DNA of 64,000 nt from an uncultured Lachnospiraceae bacterium (lineage in GTDB: Bacteria > Bacillota > Clostridia > Lachnospirales > Lachnospiraceae), in contig CANPTH010000008.1 of NCBI GenBank assembly GCA_947576945.1, positions 1 to 64,000 on the forward strand, written 5' to 3'. Within the stretch, counting starts at the first letter, position 1. Every line of letters starts with the position of its first letter. Under the pieces are notes generated by a model that did not search any database, was not told the origin of the DNA, and was given only the letters and a program-made list of their open reading frames with translations. A program made the position numbers and the translations under genes. Shown piece after piece: positions 1 through 9,389 of this stretch.

Positions 1-2
1 CC

Positions 3-245
3 TGGGTAGAGATTGTCCTGCTGTCTCAAAAGGGCAGGCTGTCCCTGCGGGTGTCTAACCCTTACACCGGGACTATCGACCCGGATAAAATCTGGATCGA
101 GGGCTTTTCCACCAAGGGAGAGGGCCGGGGATTGGGACTGTCCGGCTGCCAGCGGATTTTGGCGGGCTATCCCAATGCGGCCACGTCCACCGCCTGGGCT
201 GGAGGCGTGTTTGTCCAGGAACTGACGGTGGAGGAAAAAGCATGA
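3..245 (+). CDS. C-terminal fragment of GHKL-type sensor histidine kinase (truncated by window start)
   Basis: Open frame from base 3: WVEIVLLSQKGRLSLRVSNPYTG...FSTKGEGRGLGLSGCQRILAGYPNA; typical GHKL ATPase C-terminus (STKGEGRGLGL). Confidence 0.8.
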   Translation, partial: WVEIVLLSQKGRLSLRVSNPYTGTIDPDKIWIEGFSTKGEGRGLGLSGCQRILAGYPNAATSTAWAGGVFVQELTVEEKA

Positions 246-308
246 TTCATCCGTCTGGATTTCGTGGGCAGCTTGCACGGGCTGGAAAAGCAGAATTGCA
301 AAAGAAAT

Positions 309-344
309 GGAGAGGGAGCTTTTAAAGCTCCCTCTCTTTTTTTG
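309..344 (+). terminator. Rho-independent terminator
   Basis: GAGAGGGAGCTTTTAAAGCTCCCTCTC followed by T7 run. Confidence 0.9.
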
Positions 345-604
345 ACATTCAGGAACGATTTATGCGGTCCGGGAAGATTTGCCTGCTGCCGGATCCCACT
401 GTGGTATGCTTCTGTCTGCGGGATGATCGTACTGCCTGCTGCCGAAGGCAAGCTCATCATCACCCTGTGAGGTAATCCGTTCCGGCGAATGCAGTATAAC
501 AGTACGCGGATTCAGTCAACCGGATTGAGGAATGGCAGCGGAAATCGGGCAGGCGATAGACGCATTTCAAGAAACAGACAAACAGCAATTTGGAGGAATT
601 AAGT

Positions 605-1228
605 GTGGATAAGGACAAAAACGAATTAACAGAAAAAGAATTGAAACGTAAAAATGACTTTGAAAAATTAAGCTCTGAAATGCGGCAAAAAGGATACAAA
701 ATGAAGAATGTGGTTGTCAATACGAAAAAAGCAAAATATTTAGCTTTTTTAGTCATGTTTCCGTTTATGGCTTTAACATTTTGGCTCTACAAGCATGTGA
801 ATGGTTTTAATTTAGATGGGATTTCCTGGGGAGATGCTGTGGCGTTGCCTCTGCTTAGTCTATGCCTGATTATCGTGCATGAGTTAATACATGGAATTAC
901 CTGGGCGATTTTTGTAAAAAATCATTTTCATGCGATTGGTTTCGGAATCGTCTGGAGTACTTTAACTCCATACTGTGCTTGCTTTGAACCGTTGAAAAAG
1001 TGGCAATATCTGTTAGGAACCGCTATGCCCACATTGGTTTTAGGAGGTGGGGGTGCAGTAGCTGCGGTGATGACAAATCAGTTACTGCTGTTTTTTGCGG
1101 CGGAATGCATGATTTTTTCAGGCGGCGGAGATTTTCAGATTATACTGAGAACTATATTATCTGATAAGCGAGAAAGTGTGTATTGCTCCCATCCTTACGA
1201 ATGTAGTCTTATAGCTTTTGAGAAATGA
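605..1228 (+). CDS. DUF3267-like membrane metalloprotease (HExxH)
   Basis: GTG start after GGAGG (592-596); TM segments, HELIHGITWAIF, FGIVWSTLTPYC; ORF track extends start to 590. Confidence 0.75.
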   Translation: MDKDKNELTEKELKRKNDFEKLSSEMRQKGYKMKNVVVNTKKAKYLAFLVMFPFMALTFWLYKHVNGFNLDGISWGDAVALPLLSLCLIIVHELIHGITWAIFVKNHFHAIGFGIVWSTLTPYCACFEPLKKWQYLLGTAMPTLVLGGGGAVAAVMTNQLLLFFAAECMIFSGGGDFQIILRTILSDKRESVYCSHPYECSLIAFEK

Positions 1229-1503
1229 GAAGCAATATTACGGCATACGGAATATGAGCGATAAGCTGTGCCGGGAAAATGGCCTGTCAGCCATCGCTCC
1301 CCGGCAAGGCTTATCATAGTGATTGGGTCAGATCTGTTATTTATGACATTCAGCATTATTTGGATGAAGCATCACAAAAAGCATTCATTTTGACTGGCAG
1401 GCTGTTTTTTGCCGGACTGCAACCTTTTCCTTCCCTGAAAGGTATTACAGACAGGAACAATAATTTTGTTGGAGTATCGCGACTTTTCGGAGGAGGAAAA
1501 TTT

Positions 1504-3465
1504 ATGAGAAAAAAGGATGTGCGGACGAAAAAGTATGGGGCAGGAGTGGCGGTGGTCTGTCTGACAGGAGTGATCCTGCTGGCCGGCTGCGGCAGCGGCG
1601 GTGAGGCAGCATACACGCCGGGTGGTGTGGACATTAATGGAGAAGCAACGGATAGGCCGGGTGGTGTGGACATTAACGGAGAGAAAGCGGATACGTCAGA
1701 CGATTCCGGCGATACAGGAGAGGCAGCAGGGGAGTCAGGTAATCCGGATGTCGCGGGAGAGGACGCGGCAAAGTATGAAGCGGGGCGGGAAGATGACGGA
1801 ACAAGCGACGGTCTGTCCGGGTCGCTGCAGGAGGAACCGTCTGCAACGGAAAATGCCCGGTCAGCGGAGCAGGAAGATATTGCGGAGAAATCAGAGTTCT
1901 CCGCGGCCGACGGAGGTGAGTTCTCTGCCGACATGGAAGAGAAAAGAGCGATGACGGGCGGCTATCTGGAATCCTGTTATTCTTATGAGTGGGAGCCGGG
2001 GCAGTATTCTGCAGAGGAATACAGCCAGTGGGAGGAGACGGGCTTTGTCTCCGTCATGGCGGAACCGTTGTCTACGTTTGCGGCGGATGTAGACACGGCT
2101 TCCTATAGTAACCTGCGGCGGCTGATCCGGGAAGGCTATACGCTGGAAGGCATTCCGGAGGGGGCGGTGCGCATCGAAGAGCTGCTTAATTATTTTGATT
2201 ACAATTATAAGGATCCGTCTAAGGAGGAGCCGTTTGGTGTGACGACGCAGATTGGCAGATGCCCCTGGAATGAGAATGCGGATCTTCTGATGATCGGGTT
2301 AAAAACGCAGGAGATTGATTATTCGCAGGCGCCGCCTTCTAATCTGGTATTTTTGCTGGATGTGTCGGGGTCTATGGATTCTTATGATAAGCTGCCGCTT
2401 TTGCAGGAGGCCTTCGGACTTCTGGCGGAGCATCTGACAGCCAGGGACAGGATCTCTGTCGTGACTTACGCCGAGGATACCCGGACAGTGCTGGACGGGG
2501 TGCGGGGCAGTGAGACACAGAAGATTGTGACGACGCTGAACGCTCTGTCGGCGAACGGCGGCACTTACGGGAGCAAGGGGATAGAGACGGCGTATGCGCT
2601 GGCGGAGCAGCATTTTATACAGGGCGGCAATAATCGTATTATCCTGGCTACGGACGGCGACCTGAATATCGGGATGACCAGCGAGAAGGAGCTGGAAGAT
2701 CTGATCACGGCCAAAAAGAAATCCGGTATTTTCCTGTCGGTGCTCGGATTCGGAACGGGAAATGTCAAGGATAATAAAATGGAAATCCTGGCGGATAAAG
2801 GTAACGGTAATTATGCCTATATAGATAATCTGCAGGAGGCACGGAAGGTGCTGGTAGAAGAGATGGCCGCAACGCTGCTTACCGTGTGCAAGGATGTGAA
2901 ATTTCAGGTGGAGTTTAACCCGGCCGTGGTAGAAAGCTATCGTCTGCTGGGGTATGAGAACCGCGCTCTGGCATCAGAAGATTTTCACGACGACACAAAA
3001 GACGCGGGAGAAATTGGGGCAGGGCACAGCGTGACGGCGCTCTATGAGATCATCCGGAAGGGTGCCGGCAATCACGCCAAATTGGAGAAAGGGATAGAAG
3101 ATCTGAAGTATGGCAGGGAATACAAAGAAGCGTTGGCGGCTGACAGGACTGCCGCCGGGCAGTATCCGTCTGCTTCGATGAAAGAATGGCTGACACTCAG
3201 CATCCGCTACAAGCGTCCGGCGGAAAAATGCAGTTCGATTCTGGAATATCCGGTGGGATATGAGAGTTATACATCCACACCGGATGAGGATTTTGTCTTT
3301 GCGGCGGCGGTAGCGGAGTTTGGTCTGCTGACATCCCACAGCAGATATCCGGAGAATGCGTCGCTGGATCATGTCGATAAGGTGCTGCGGTCTCTGGAGC
3401 TGACGGATGCGTATAGGAAAGAGTTTGCGGAACTGGCGAATACCCTTTATAGTACGGTCAGATGA
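1504..3465 (+). CDS. VWA-domain lipoprotein (YfbK-like)
   Basis: ATG 1504 preceded by GGAGGAGG; lipobox LLAGC; MIDAS motif DVSGS; low-complexity linker; YfbK-like arrangement. Confidence 0.85.
   Translation: MRKKDVRTKKYGAGVAVVCLTGVILLAGCGSGGEAAYTPGGVDINGEATDRPGGVDINGEKADTSDDSGDTGEAAGESGNPDVAGEDAAKYEAGREDDGTSDGLSGSLQEEPSATENARSAEQEDIAEKSEFSAADGGEFSADMEEKRAMTGGYLESCYSYEWEPGQYSAEEYSQWEETGFVSVMAEPLSTFAADVDTASYSNLRRLIREGYTLEGIPEGAVRIEELLNYFDYNYKDPSKEEPFGVTTQIGRCPWNENADLLMIGLKTQEIDYSQAPPSNLVFLLDVSGSMDSYDKLPLLQEAFGLLAEHLTARDRISVVTYAEDTRTVLDGVRGSETQKIVTTLNALSANGGTYGSKGIETAYALAEQHFIQGGNNRIILATDGDLNIGMTSEKELEDLITAKKKSGIFLSVLGFGTGNVKDNKMEILADKGNGNYAYIDNLQEARKVLVEEMAATLLTVCKDVKFQVEFNPAVVESYRLLGYENRALASEDFHDDTKDAGEIGAGHSVTALYEIIRKGAGNHAKLEKGIEDLKYGREYKEALAADRTAAGQYPSASMKEWLTLSIRYKRPAEKCSSILEYPVGYESYTSTPDEDFVFAAAVAEFGLLTSHSRYPENASLDHVDKVLRSLELTDAYRKEFAELANTLYSTVR
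1618..1695 (+). repeat. Two 39-bp tandem units in lipoprotein linker
   Basis: CCGGGTGGTGTGGACATTAA(T/C)GGAGA starts at 1618 and 1657 (PGGVDINGE twice). Confidence 0.85.
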
Positions 3466-3477
3466 TTGGATCAGAAA

Positions 3478-3939
3478 CTACTTCACTTCAATCTTCTTCA
3501 CTTCTTCCTTCGCGGCAATCTCCTTCTTCGGGAACCTCACTTCCAGAATACCGTTGTTGTAGGAAGCGTCGATATCGCCGGGCTCCACGTCGTTCACGCG
3601 GAAACTTCTGGAATACGAGCTGTAATAACGCTCCCGGCGGATATACTTGCTCTTATCCTCTTCGTTCTTCTCTTCCTTGTGGGAAGCGGAGATGGTGAGC
3701 AGGCTGTCCTTCAAGTCAATGTTGATATCGGATTTGTCGAAGCCGGGCAGCTCCGCCTGCAGCAGGTAGCTGTCGCCCTGGTCGATTACGTCCGTCTTGA
3801 AGGCGTCGAAGGTTGCCAGTTCGTTGTTGCCCCAGAAATTCTTGAAGGCGTTGTCAAACATCTGATCGAAGGAATCATCAAAAAACATGGGTTTATAGGT
3901 ACGATTGTTGAATAATGCTGGTCTTAACATAAAAGTCAC
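3478..3939 (-). CDS. Hsp20/alpha-crystallin family small heat shock protein
   Basis: LPGFDKSDINIDLKDSLLTISASHKEEK ... SFRVNDVEPGDIDASYNNGILEVRFPK. Confidence 0.95.
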   Translation of the reverse strand: MTFMLRPALFNNRTYKPMFFDDSFDQMFDNAFKNFWGNNELATFDAFKTDVIDQGDSYLLQAELPGFDKSDINIDLKDSLLTISASHKEEKNEEDKSKYIRRERYYSSYSRSFRVNDVEPGDIDASYNNGILEVRFPKKEIAAKEEVKKIEVK

Positions 3940-4307
3940 TCCTCTTTTCTTATACTATGCGGCCTGCGCTCTGGCGGTGTGCCGCATGCTGCCGGTTTAT
4001 TTGTTTGTAAATGATGTTGTAACAGCCAGAATATATGGTCTGTTAACAGTTACCTGTTATCAGTATGACCGGATTTCAGGTTCCGATGCATGTCTGATAA
4101 CCTGTTTGCTGTTTATAATTGTTATACAACATATATAACATAAAATCAATTATGGAAATCTAAAGCATTTCTTAATAAAAAATAAAACAGGATCTGTAAA
4201 AATTATATGGGAAGCAGACTGAGAATGTGGTAGCATAGAGGAAGAAACGAAGAGCCTCGCATGGGGGAAATAAAACGAGCGCAAGGCAGCGCAGAAAAGA
4301 GGGATTC

Positions 4308-5186
4308 ATGAGACTGGGAGCATTGGAAGCGGGCGGTACCAAAATGGTATGCGCTGTAGGAAACGAAACAGGGGAAATCTTCGAGCAGATCTCCATTCCC
4401 ACAGAAACGCCGGAGATTACCATGCCGAAGCTGATCGCTTATTTTAAGGATAAGCAGGTAGACGCTTTGGGGATCGGGTGTTTCGGGCCGGTGGAACTGG
4501 ACCGGCAGTCGCCGGAGTATGGGCATATTACCACTACGCCGAAGCTGGCATGGCGGAATTATGATATTGTCGGCGCTTTTCGGGAAGCGCTTGGCTGTCC
4601 GGTGGGTTTTGACACGGACGTGAACGGGTCTGTGCTGGGGGAAGTGACCTTCGGGCAGGCCAAAGGAAAGAAATGCGTGATCTACCTGACCATCGGCACC
4701 GGTGTTGGCGGCGGCATATACATAGACGGAAAGTTGCTGCACGGTATGCTGCATCCGGAGGCAGGGCATGTGCTGATCCGGAAGAGAAGCGATGACGCAT
4801 ACGAAGGCAAGTGTCCTTATCATAAGACCTGTCTGGAAGGCCTTGCGGCGGGCCCGGCCATTGAAGCGCGCTGGGGACAGAAGGCGGTGGAGCTGAAAGA
4901 CCAACCGGAGGTTTGGGATCTGGAGGCGGACTACATCGCGCAGGCGCTGGTGGGTTATATCCTGACGCTCTCACCGGAGATGATCATTTTAGGCGGCGGC
5001 GTGATGCATCAGGAACAGCTTTTCCCATTGATCCGAAAAAAAGTGACTCAGATGCTGGGCGGCTATATCCAGACGGAAGAGCTGGCGGATATGGAGCACT
5101 ATATCGTGCCCGCAAGCCTGCACGATGATCAGGGAATCATGGGTTGTCTGGAGCTGGCAAGAAGAGAGAAAGCAGGCTGCGCGTGA
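4308..5186 (+). CDS. ROK-family fructokinase
   Basis: LGALEAGGTKMVCAVG, GTGVGGGIYIDGKLLHG, HPEAGH, zinc-motif cysteines, LSPEMIILGGGVM. Confidence 0.9.
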   Translation: MRLGALEAGGTKMVCAVGNETGEIFEQISIPTETPEITMPKLIAYFKDKQVDALGIGCFGPVELDRQSPEYGHITTTPKLAWRNYDIVGAFREALGCPVGFDTDVNGSVLGEVTFGQAKGKKCVIYLTIGTGVGGGIYIDGKLLHGMLHPEAGHVLIRKRSDDAYEGKCPYHKTCLEGLAAGPAIEARWGQKAVELKDQPEVWDLEADYIAQALVGYILTLSPEMIILGGGVMHQEQLFPLIRKKVTQMLGGYIQTEELADMEHYIVPASLHDDQGIMGCLELARREKAGCA

Positions 5187-5337
5187 GTCTTCACTGATGA
5201 GAGAAATTAAGACCGGCAAGAACAGGAACAGAGCAGAATAAGCGAACAGAAGGAAAACGAAAGAAAGCAAAATAAATAGAATAAGGGAAAGCGAAGTAAA
5301 GAAAATAAATCAAAGTAAGCAAAAGCAAATCGGGCAG

Positions 5338-5397
5338 AACAAAGTCAGATGAAACAAAGTCGGACAAAACAAAGCCAGACAAAATAAAGAGCGACAA
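5338..5397 (+). repeat. Degenerate 15-bp tandem repeat x4 in purine-rich intergenic tract
   Basis: AACAAAGTCAGATGA|AACAAAGTCGGACAA|AACAAAGCCAGACAA|AATAAAGAGCGACAA. Confidence 0.8.
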
Positions 5398-5419
5398 CGC
5401 GACAGGAGATGACGGAATT

Positions 5420-5908
5420 ATGAGTATGATCGGATATTACTACAAGGCGAATGATTTTTTTGTAAAAAGGCTGCAGAAAGGAAGCGCTGAGGAGATTCTG
5501 TTTGAGGAAGATGTGGAGAAGGATCTTATGTGCGTCGATAAGGCGTGGCATGCGATTCACTTTGTGCTGACGGGGCGCGTATGGGATATGCCGGAGGACA
5601 ATGTTCTGGGACAGATGGTGCTTGGCGGGGAGCCGGTCAGCGATGAAGACTTAGGGTATGGGCCGGCGAGGCTGCTCTCCAAAGAAACCACAGCGCAGAT
5701 CGCAGAGGCTCTTAAGACATGGGACGAAGCCGCTTTCCGGGACGGATTTAACATGGAAGATCTGGCTGCCAATGAGGTATATCCGGTAATGGATGGTGAG
5801 GACGAAGGGGTCTTTTTTACTTATGTCTGGGAAACCTTTGACACTTTAAAGAAATATTTCGAAGAAGCGGCAGAGGAAGGCGCTGGTATGGTCACATTTC
5901 TTGCATAG
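5420..5908 (+). CDS. DUF1877 (YfbM-like) family protein
   Basis: MSMIGYYYKAN..., CVDKAWHAIHFVLTG, GPARLLSKETTAQIAEAL. Confidence 0.85.
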   Translation: MSMIGYYYKANDFFVKRLQKGSAEEILFEEDVEKDLMCVDKAWHAIHFVLTGRVWDMPEDNVLGQMVLGGEPVSDEDLGYGPARLLSKETTAQIAEALKTWDEAAFRDGFNMEDLAANEVYPVMDGEDEGVFFTYVWETFDTLKKYFEEAAEEGAGMVTFLA

Positions 5909-5946
5909 CGTGTGAGGCGCCTTATTCAGTGTAGATTCTTTCAATG

Positions 5947-6013
5947 AGGCTGTTGTTGAACCCGGCAATTTTCCGACAGGAGGCCGCGGGCAGCAACAGC
6001 CTTATTGTTTTTT
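5947..6013 (+). terminator. Probable terminator (large-loop hairpin plus T-run)
   Basis: AGGCTGTTGTT ... AGCAACAGCCTTATTGTTTTTT. Confidence 0.5.
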
Positions 6014-6041
6014 CATCTAAACAGGAAGTGTCTTTGCCTGT

Positions 6042-6098
6042 GGGCGCATTGCAATCCGGTGCAGAAAATGCAGTCATGAGTTTATCAGGGAGATCTGA
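6042..6098 (+). pseudogene. 18-codon remnant of the zinc-ribbon gene found intact at 15184-15576
   Basis: GRIAIRCRKCSHEFIREI* versus GRIAIRCRKCNHEFIRKS* at the end of the 15184 CDS; DNA also closely similar. Confidence 0.7.
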
Positions 6099-6190
6099 TC
6101 ATCAATCTGTATCATGTAATGGACTTTAGCTGTGCGCAGTCTTTTTGAAGAGAGTTCAGTAGTTGAGGCGCTTTGTGTCTGCGGAATGTC

Positions 6191-6937
6191 TCATGCTCCG
6201 GTATACAGATAACGCAGATAATCCAGAGCGGAATCTATGCGCGGACAGTTTGCGACAATACCCAGATAGACCGGGTCGCTGAATCCGGCCTGCCGGATCA
6301 GTTTCGTGCGGGATAGGTCGATCCCGTAAAAAGCTTCTCTGGTTTTCGCACTGTAGGTGAGAGAATCGTCAAACAGCATATCCATGGCATTATCTTCCAA
6401 AATCACAATATTCTTTTCCAGTTGAGATGATACAAGATCATACAGGTCTGGATCTTCTCTGCACAGTAATTCTTTCAGATCGTAGAGATAGCCGCTTTGT
6501 GAGAAAGCGTCGAAGGCTTCCCTGTTCATCAGAACCACATCCATCAGTTCGCCGTCAATGGCGGCCTGGATTTTCATGCGGGAAGCATAAGTATATTCGT
6601 GGTACTGATTCGTCTCGTCGTCCGTGAGATAAAGTCCCGTATACAGCCCCAGCTTGTTTTTGGAAGGATTCAGGTTCAGGTAATCCAGAAAATCTCCGGT
6701 AAGTTCCTGCGTCAGATCCTCCCCTGCGGCCACATTGACAAGAGCGGCGTACAACACGGCGTCTTTATGAGTAATGCGGCCGTAGAGCATATAGCCGGCG
6801 GCATACAATACGATACAGAGGACTGCCAGCGGCAGTTTATAGTAATCCCAGATATATTGTACTTTCTTCCTGCCGTGCAGCGTCCGCAGATTTTCGTCCC
6901 TGAGAAATGCCGCCGGATTAAATGAAGCGTGTTTCAT
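6191..6937 (-). CDS. Hypothetical membrane-anchored protein (one N-terminal TM)
   Basis: TM segment LPLAVLCIVLYAAGYMLYG; stop/start overlap with the downstream-coordinate yesL-like gene (operon). Confidence 0.7.
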   Translation of the reverse strand: MKHASFNPAAFLRDENLRTLHGRKKVQYIWDYYKLPLAVLCIVLYAAGYMLYGRITHKDAVLYAALVNVAAGEDLTQELTGDFLDYLNLNPSKNKLGLYTGLYLTDDETNQYHEYTYASRMKIQAAIDGELMDVVLMNREAFDAFSQSGYLYDLKELLCREDPDLYDLVSSQLEKNIVILEDNAMDMLFDDSLTYSAKTREAFYGIDLSRTKLIRQAGFSDPVYLGIVANCPRIDSALDYLRYLYTGA

Positions 6938-7698
6938 AAGCTGCCTCCAGGGATTTTTGTCGTCGGCCGCTCCGGCGTTTCTGCAGCGTCCGCGGTATGG
7001 TCTGTTTCTGTAAGGCCTGCCACGGCATTGCCCGTTACTATACAGTCCGGATCCTGGACATCTGCTCCGGCATCTGGAAGCTCCTCCGTCTTACCCTGGC
7101 ATATCAGCAGAATATTGGAAAGCAGGTAGGAGCAGAGCAGCGCGCACAATCCCTCCCCGAAAATAATGGCCGGTGTGAAAATGTTAATCACAACAAAGGC
7201 CATGGCAAAGTAAATAACAGCCATGAGAGCGGTGCACAGAAGGAAACGCATGCCGATCATGATCGCGTTTTTGAACATGGCAAAGGTCGTATTGTCGAAC
7301 CTTGCGAGCAGCGGGAAGATGTACATGAGGATGATGGCGTAGGCGACGAGAGCGACGAAGAAAACCGCTGTGCCGATGGTCCAGAGTACATTTTCAAAAC
7401 GCATGTGGTAGAATACGTATCCGTCAAGCGCCAAGGCGATTCCCAATGTCAGAAGGATCAGCCAGATTTTGGTCGCCTGTTTGAAATTTGTCTGAAAGGA
7501 ATGGAAAAAGGCTCTGGTCAGGCTGCCTTCTTCATTCTTCGCTACCTTTAAAGTTACATAGAAAAGAGCGGTTGTGGATGCGCCGATCGTAACGACAGGC
7601 AGACAGCAGATAAACCATAAAACATTCAGGTAAGCGCTGTAGGACAGTTTGGTAAGAAATGACATCAGCGGCCCCTCCGGGCTCAGTAGATTGCGCAT
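6934..7698 (-). CDS. YesL/DUF624 family membrane protein
   Basis: Internal ATG at 7698 has AAGGAGG upstream; MRNLLSPEGPLMSFLTKLSYSAYLNVLWFICCLPVVTIGASTTALFYV. Confidence 0.85.
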   Translation of the reverse strand: MRNLLSPEGPLMSFLTKLSYSAYLNVLWFICCLPVVTIGASTTALFYVTLKVAKNEEGSLTRAFFHSFQTNFKQATKIWLILLTLGIALALDGYVFYHMRFENVLWTIGTAVFFVALVAYAIILMYIFPLLARFDNTTFAMFKNAIMIGMRFLLCTALMAVIYFAMAFVVINIFTPAIIFGEGLCALLCSYLLSNILLICQGKTEELPDAGADVQDPDCIVTGNAVAGLTETDHTADAAETPERPTTKIPGGSL

Positions 7699-7730
7699 GG
7701 CGGCGTTCCTCCTTATTTCTGTACGGTTCC

Positions 7731-8801
7731 TTAGTCTTCGGTGGATTCCCTGTAGATCAGGCGTGTTTCCGTATGAACCGTGCGGAAATTGAGGGACGGT
7801 TCCTTGATCCGGGACATCAGCAGATTCACCGCGGAAAATCCCATGATCTGACTGTGGATGTGGATCGTGGTCAGAGTGGGCGACATGATCCTGGATTCCG
7901 GGGAGTCGTCGAAGCCGCACAGGTAGACGTCGCTGGGAACGGAAATCCCCAGTTTCTTAAATACCTGCAGAGTGTCTATGGCGATAAAGTCGTTCGCACA
8001 GATAAATACGTCCGGCAGAGTATCCAGATTCCGGAGTTGTTCCATTAAGTAATCCTGATAAGACGACCCCTCAAAAGTCTTCTGCCCGGGATTGTCGCCT
8101 GTAATGCAGTATTCGTCAGGACAGGGAAGACCGGACAGATACATGGCATTCCGGTAGCCCATATACCGCTCAAAAAAGGACTGGCAATGCGTCGTTTTTC
8201 CTATGAATCCGATTCGTGTCTTCCCGCGCCGCACCATTTCCTTCACAAAAACATGGATGTTGGACTGGTTATCCATAATAAGGCGATCCGCGCCCAACGG
8301 TTTATCCAGCCCGGTCACCGGTGAATCTACGAGAAGAAGGGGAATATCCAGTCCGCAGAGCATGGAACAGTATGCGAGGTCGAACATTTCAATACACATG
8401 ATCCCGGCAGTTTTTTCCTTATTATAAGCGGCCGGCATCTGCAGATTCTTTATCTCGGTATCCTGAAGCCGGTGCATGGTGAAGCTATAGCCCAGTGTGG
8501 AGAGCTCCCGCTGGAATTTATCCAGCATGGTGGAAGCAAAATGTGAATTCCCGATAAAGTTGGAAGTAAACAGGGAGATCTCCATCCTGGACGATCTGTC
8601 TGCCGCAGCAGGCTCCGATTTCTCAAAATGGGAGATATTTACATAGGAGAATTGTTTGTATCCCATTTCTATAGCTTTTTTCAGGACCTTCTGTCTGGTG
8701 GATTCGGCAAGGAGGCCGGTGTTGTTGATCGCCTTGGAAACTGTATTGCGGGAAACGCCGAGTTCGTCGGCGATATCCTGAATGGTAATTCGTTCTGCCA
8801 T
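7731..8801 (-). CDS. LacI-family transcriptional regulator
   Basis: MAERITIQDIADELGVSRNTVSKAINNTGLLAESTRQKV HTH; LacI effector-domain pattern. Confidence 0.95.
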   Translation of the reverse strand: MAERITIQDIADELGVSRNTVSKAINNTGLLAESTRQKVLKKAIEMGYKQFSYVNISHFEKSEPAAADRSSRMEISLFTSNFIGNSHFASTMLDKFQRELSTLGYSFTMHRLQDTEIKNLQMPAAYNKEKTAGIMCIEMFDLAYCSMLCGLDIPLLLVDSPVTGLDKPLGADRLIMDNQSNIHVFVKEMVRRGKTRIGFIGKTTHCQSFFERYMGYRNAMYLSGLPCPDEYCITGDNPGQKTFEGSSYQDYLMEQLRNLDTLPDVFICANDFIAIDTLQVFKKLGISVPSDVYLCGFDDSPESRIMSPTLTTIHIHSQIMGFSAVNLLMSRIKEPSLNFRTVHTETRLIYRESTED

Positions 8802-8836
8802 ATCATATCACTTCCTTTTCCTGTACTGCAATTTTT

Positions 8837-9031
8837 CCACCTGTGCGGTTGCAATCCAATGACCAGTCTGCATGCCATTTATGGCAATGCAGGCAAGGCA
8901 TTGGATTAGCAACCCACTTCCAAATGAGCAAAATGCGGATGCGCAAGCAGACGCAAAAGCGCGTAAGCGCGGGTTTTGTGAATGTGGAAGTCGGGTTGGA
9001 TGCTCCTTGGAGCGTCCAACCGCACAGGTGG
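8837..9031. repeat. MITE-like 195-bp structured element, copy A
   Basis: Ends CCACCTGTGCGGTTG ... CAACCGCACAGGTGG; near-identical inverted copy at 13060-13254. Confidence 0.9.
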
Positions 9032-9225
9032 CAATTTTTGTATAATATATTGATACACATATAGTGATTTTATTATAATGCACAAGTTTGGATGTGTCAA
9101 ATGTAAAATACCTAAAAATAATCAAATTGTCAAAGGCGTTTAGAAAGTTTGTTTCTATTTTGGGCAATATTTTTTGCAAATGTAAAAATTAAGGGAAAAA
9201 TATTGTACAAATAACATATTATTGG

Positions 9226-9254
9226 TTGACATTATGTAAAAATGCTGATATGCT
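9226..9254 (+). promoter_or_regulatory. Sigma-A-like promoter for sugar ABC operon
   Basis: TTGACA-17 nt-TATGCT. Confidence 0.6.
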
Positions 9255-9389
9255 TTAGTTACAAAATAAAACTTGGACTTTTACAAATGCACAATTATAA
9301 TTCCACTGTAGTCGTGAGAGAGGATAGTAAATGTAAAAATGTAAAAAGACAAGATCAAGATGATGAAAAAAGAGAAAGGAGAAAAAGCA

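Noticed and set aside
3466-3915. 149-aa plus-strand ORF
   Set aside because: Antisense to a clear Hsp20 gene.
5338-5397. Possible CRISPR array
   Set aside because: 15-bp units with no unique spacers and no cas genes; simple tandem repeat.
8803-9179. Several small ORFs (and counterparts at 12925-13342) sharing peptides such as TLQGASNPTSTFTKPALTRF
   Set aside because: They are translations of the two copies of the structured DNA repeat, open in many frames; not evidence of a protein family.
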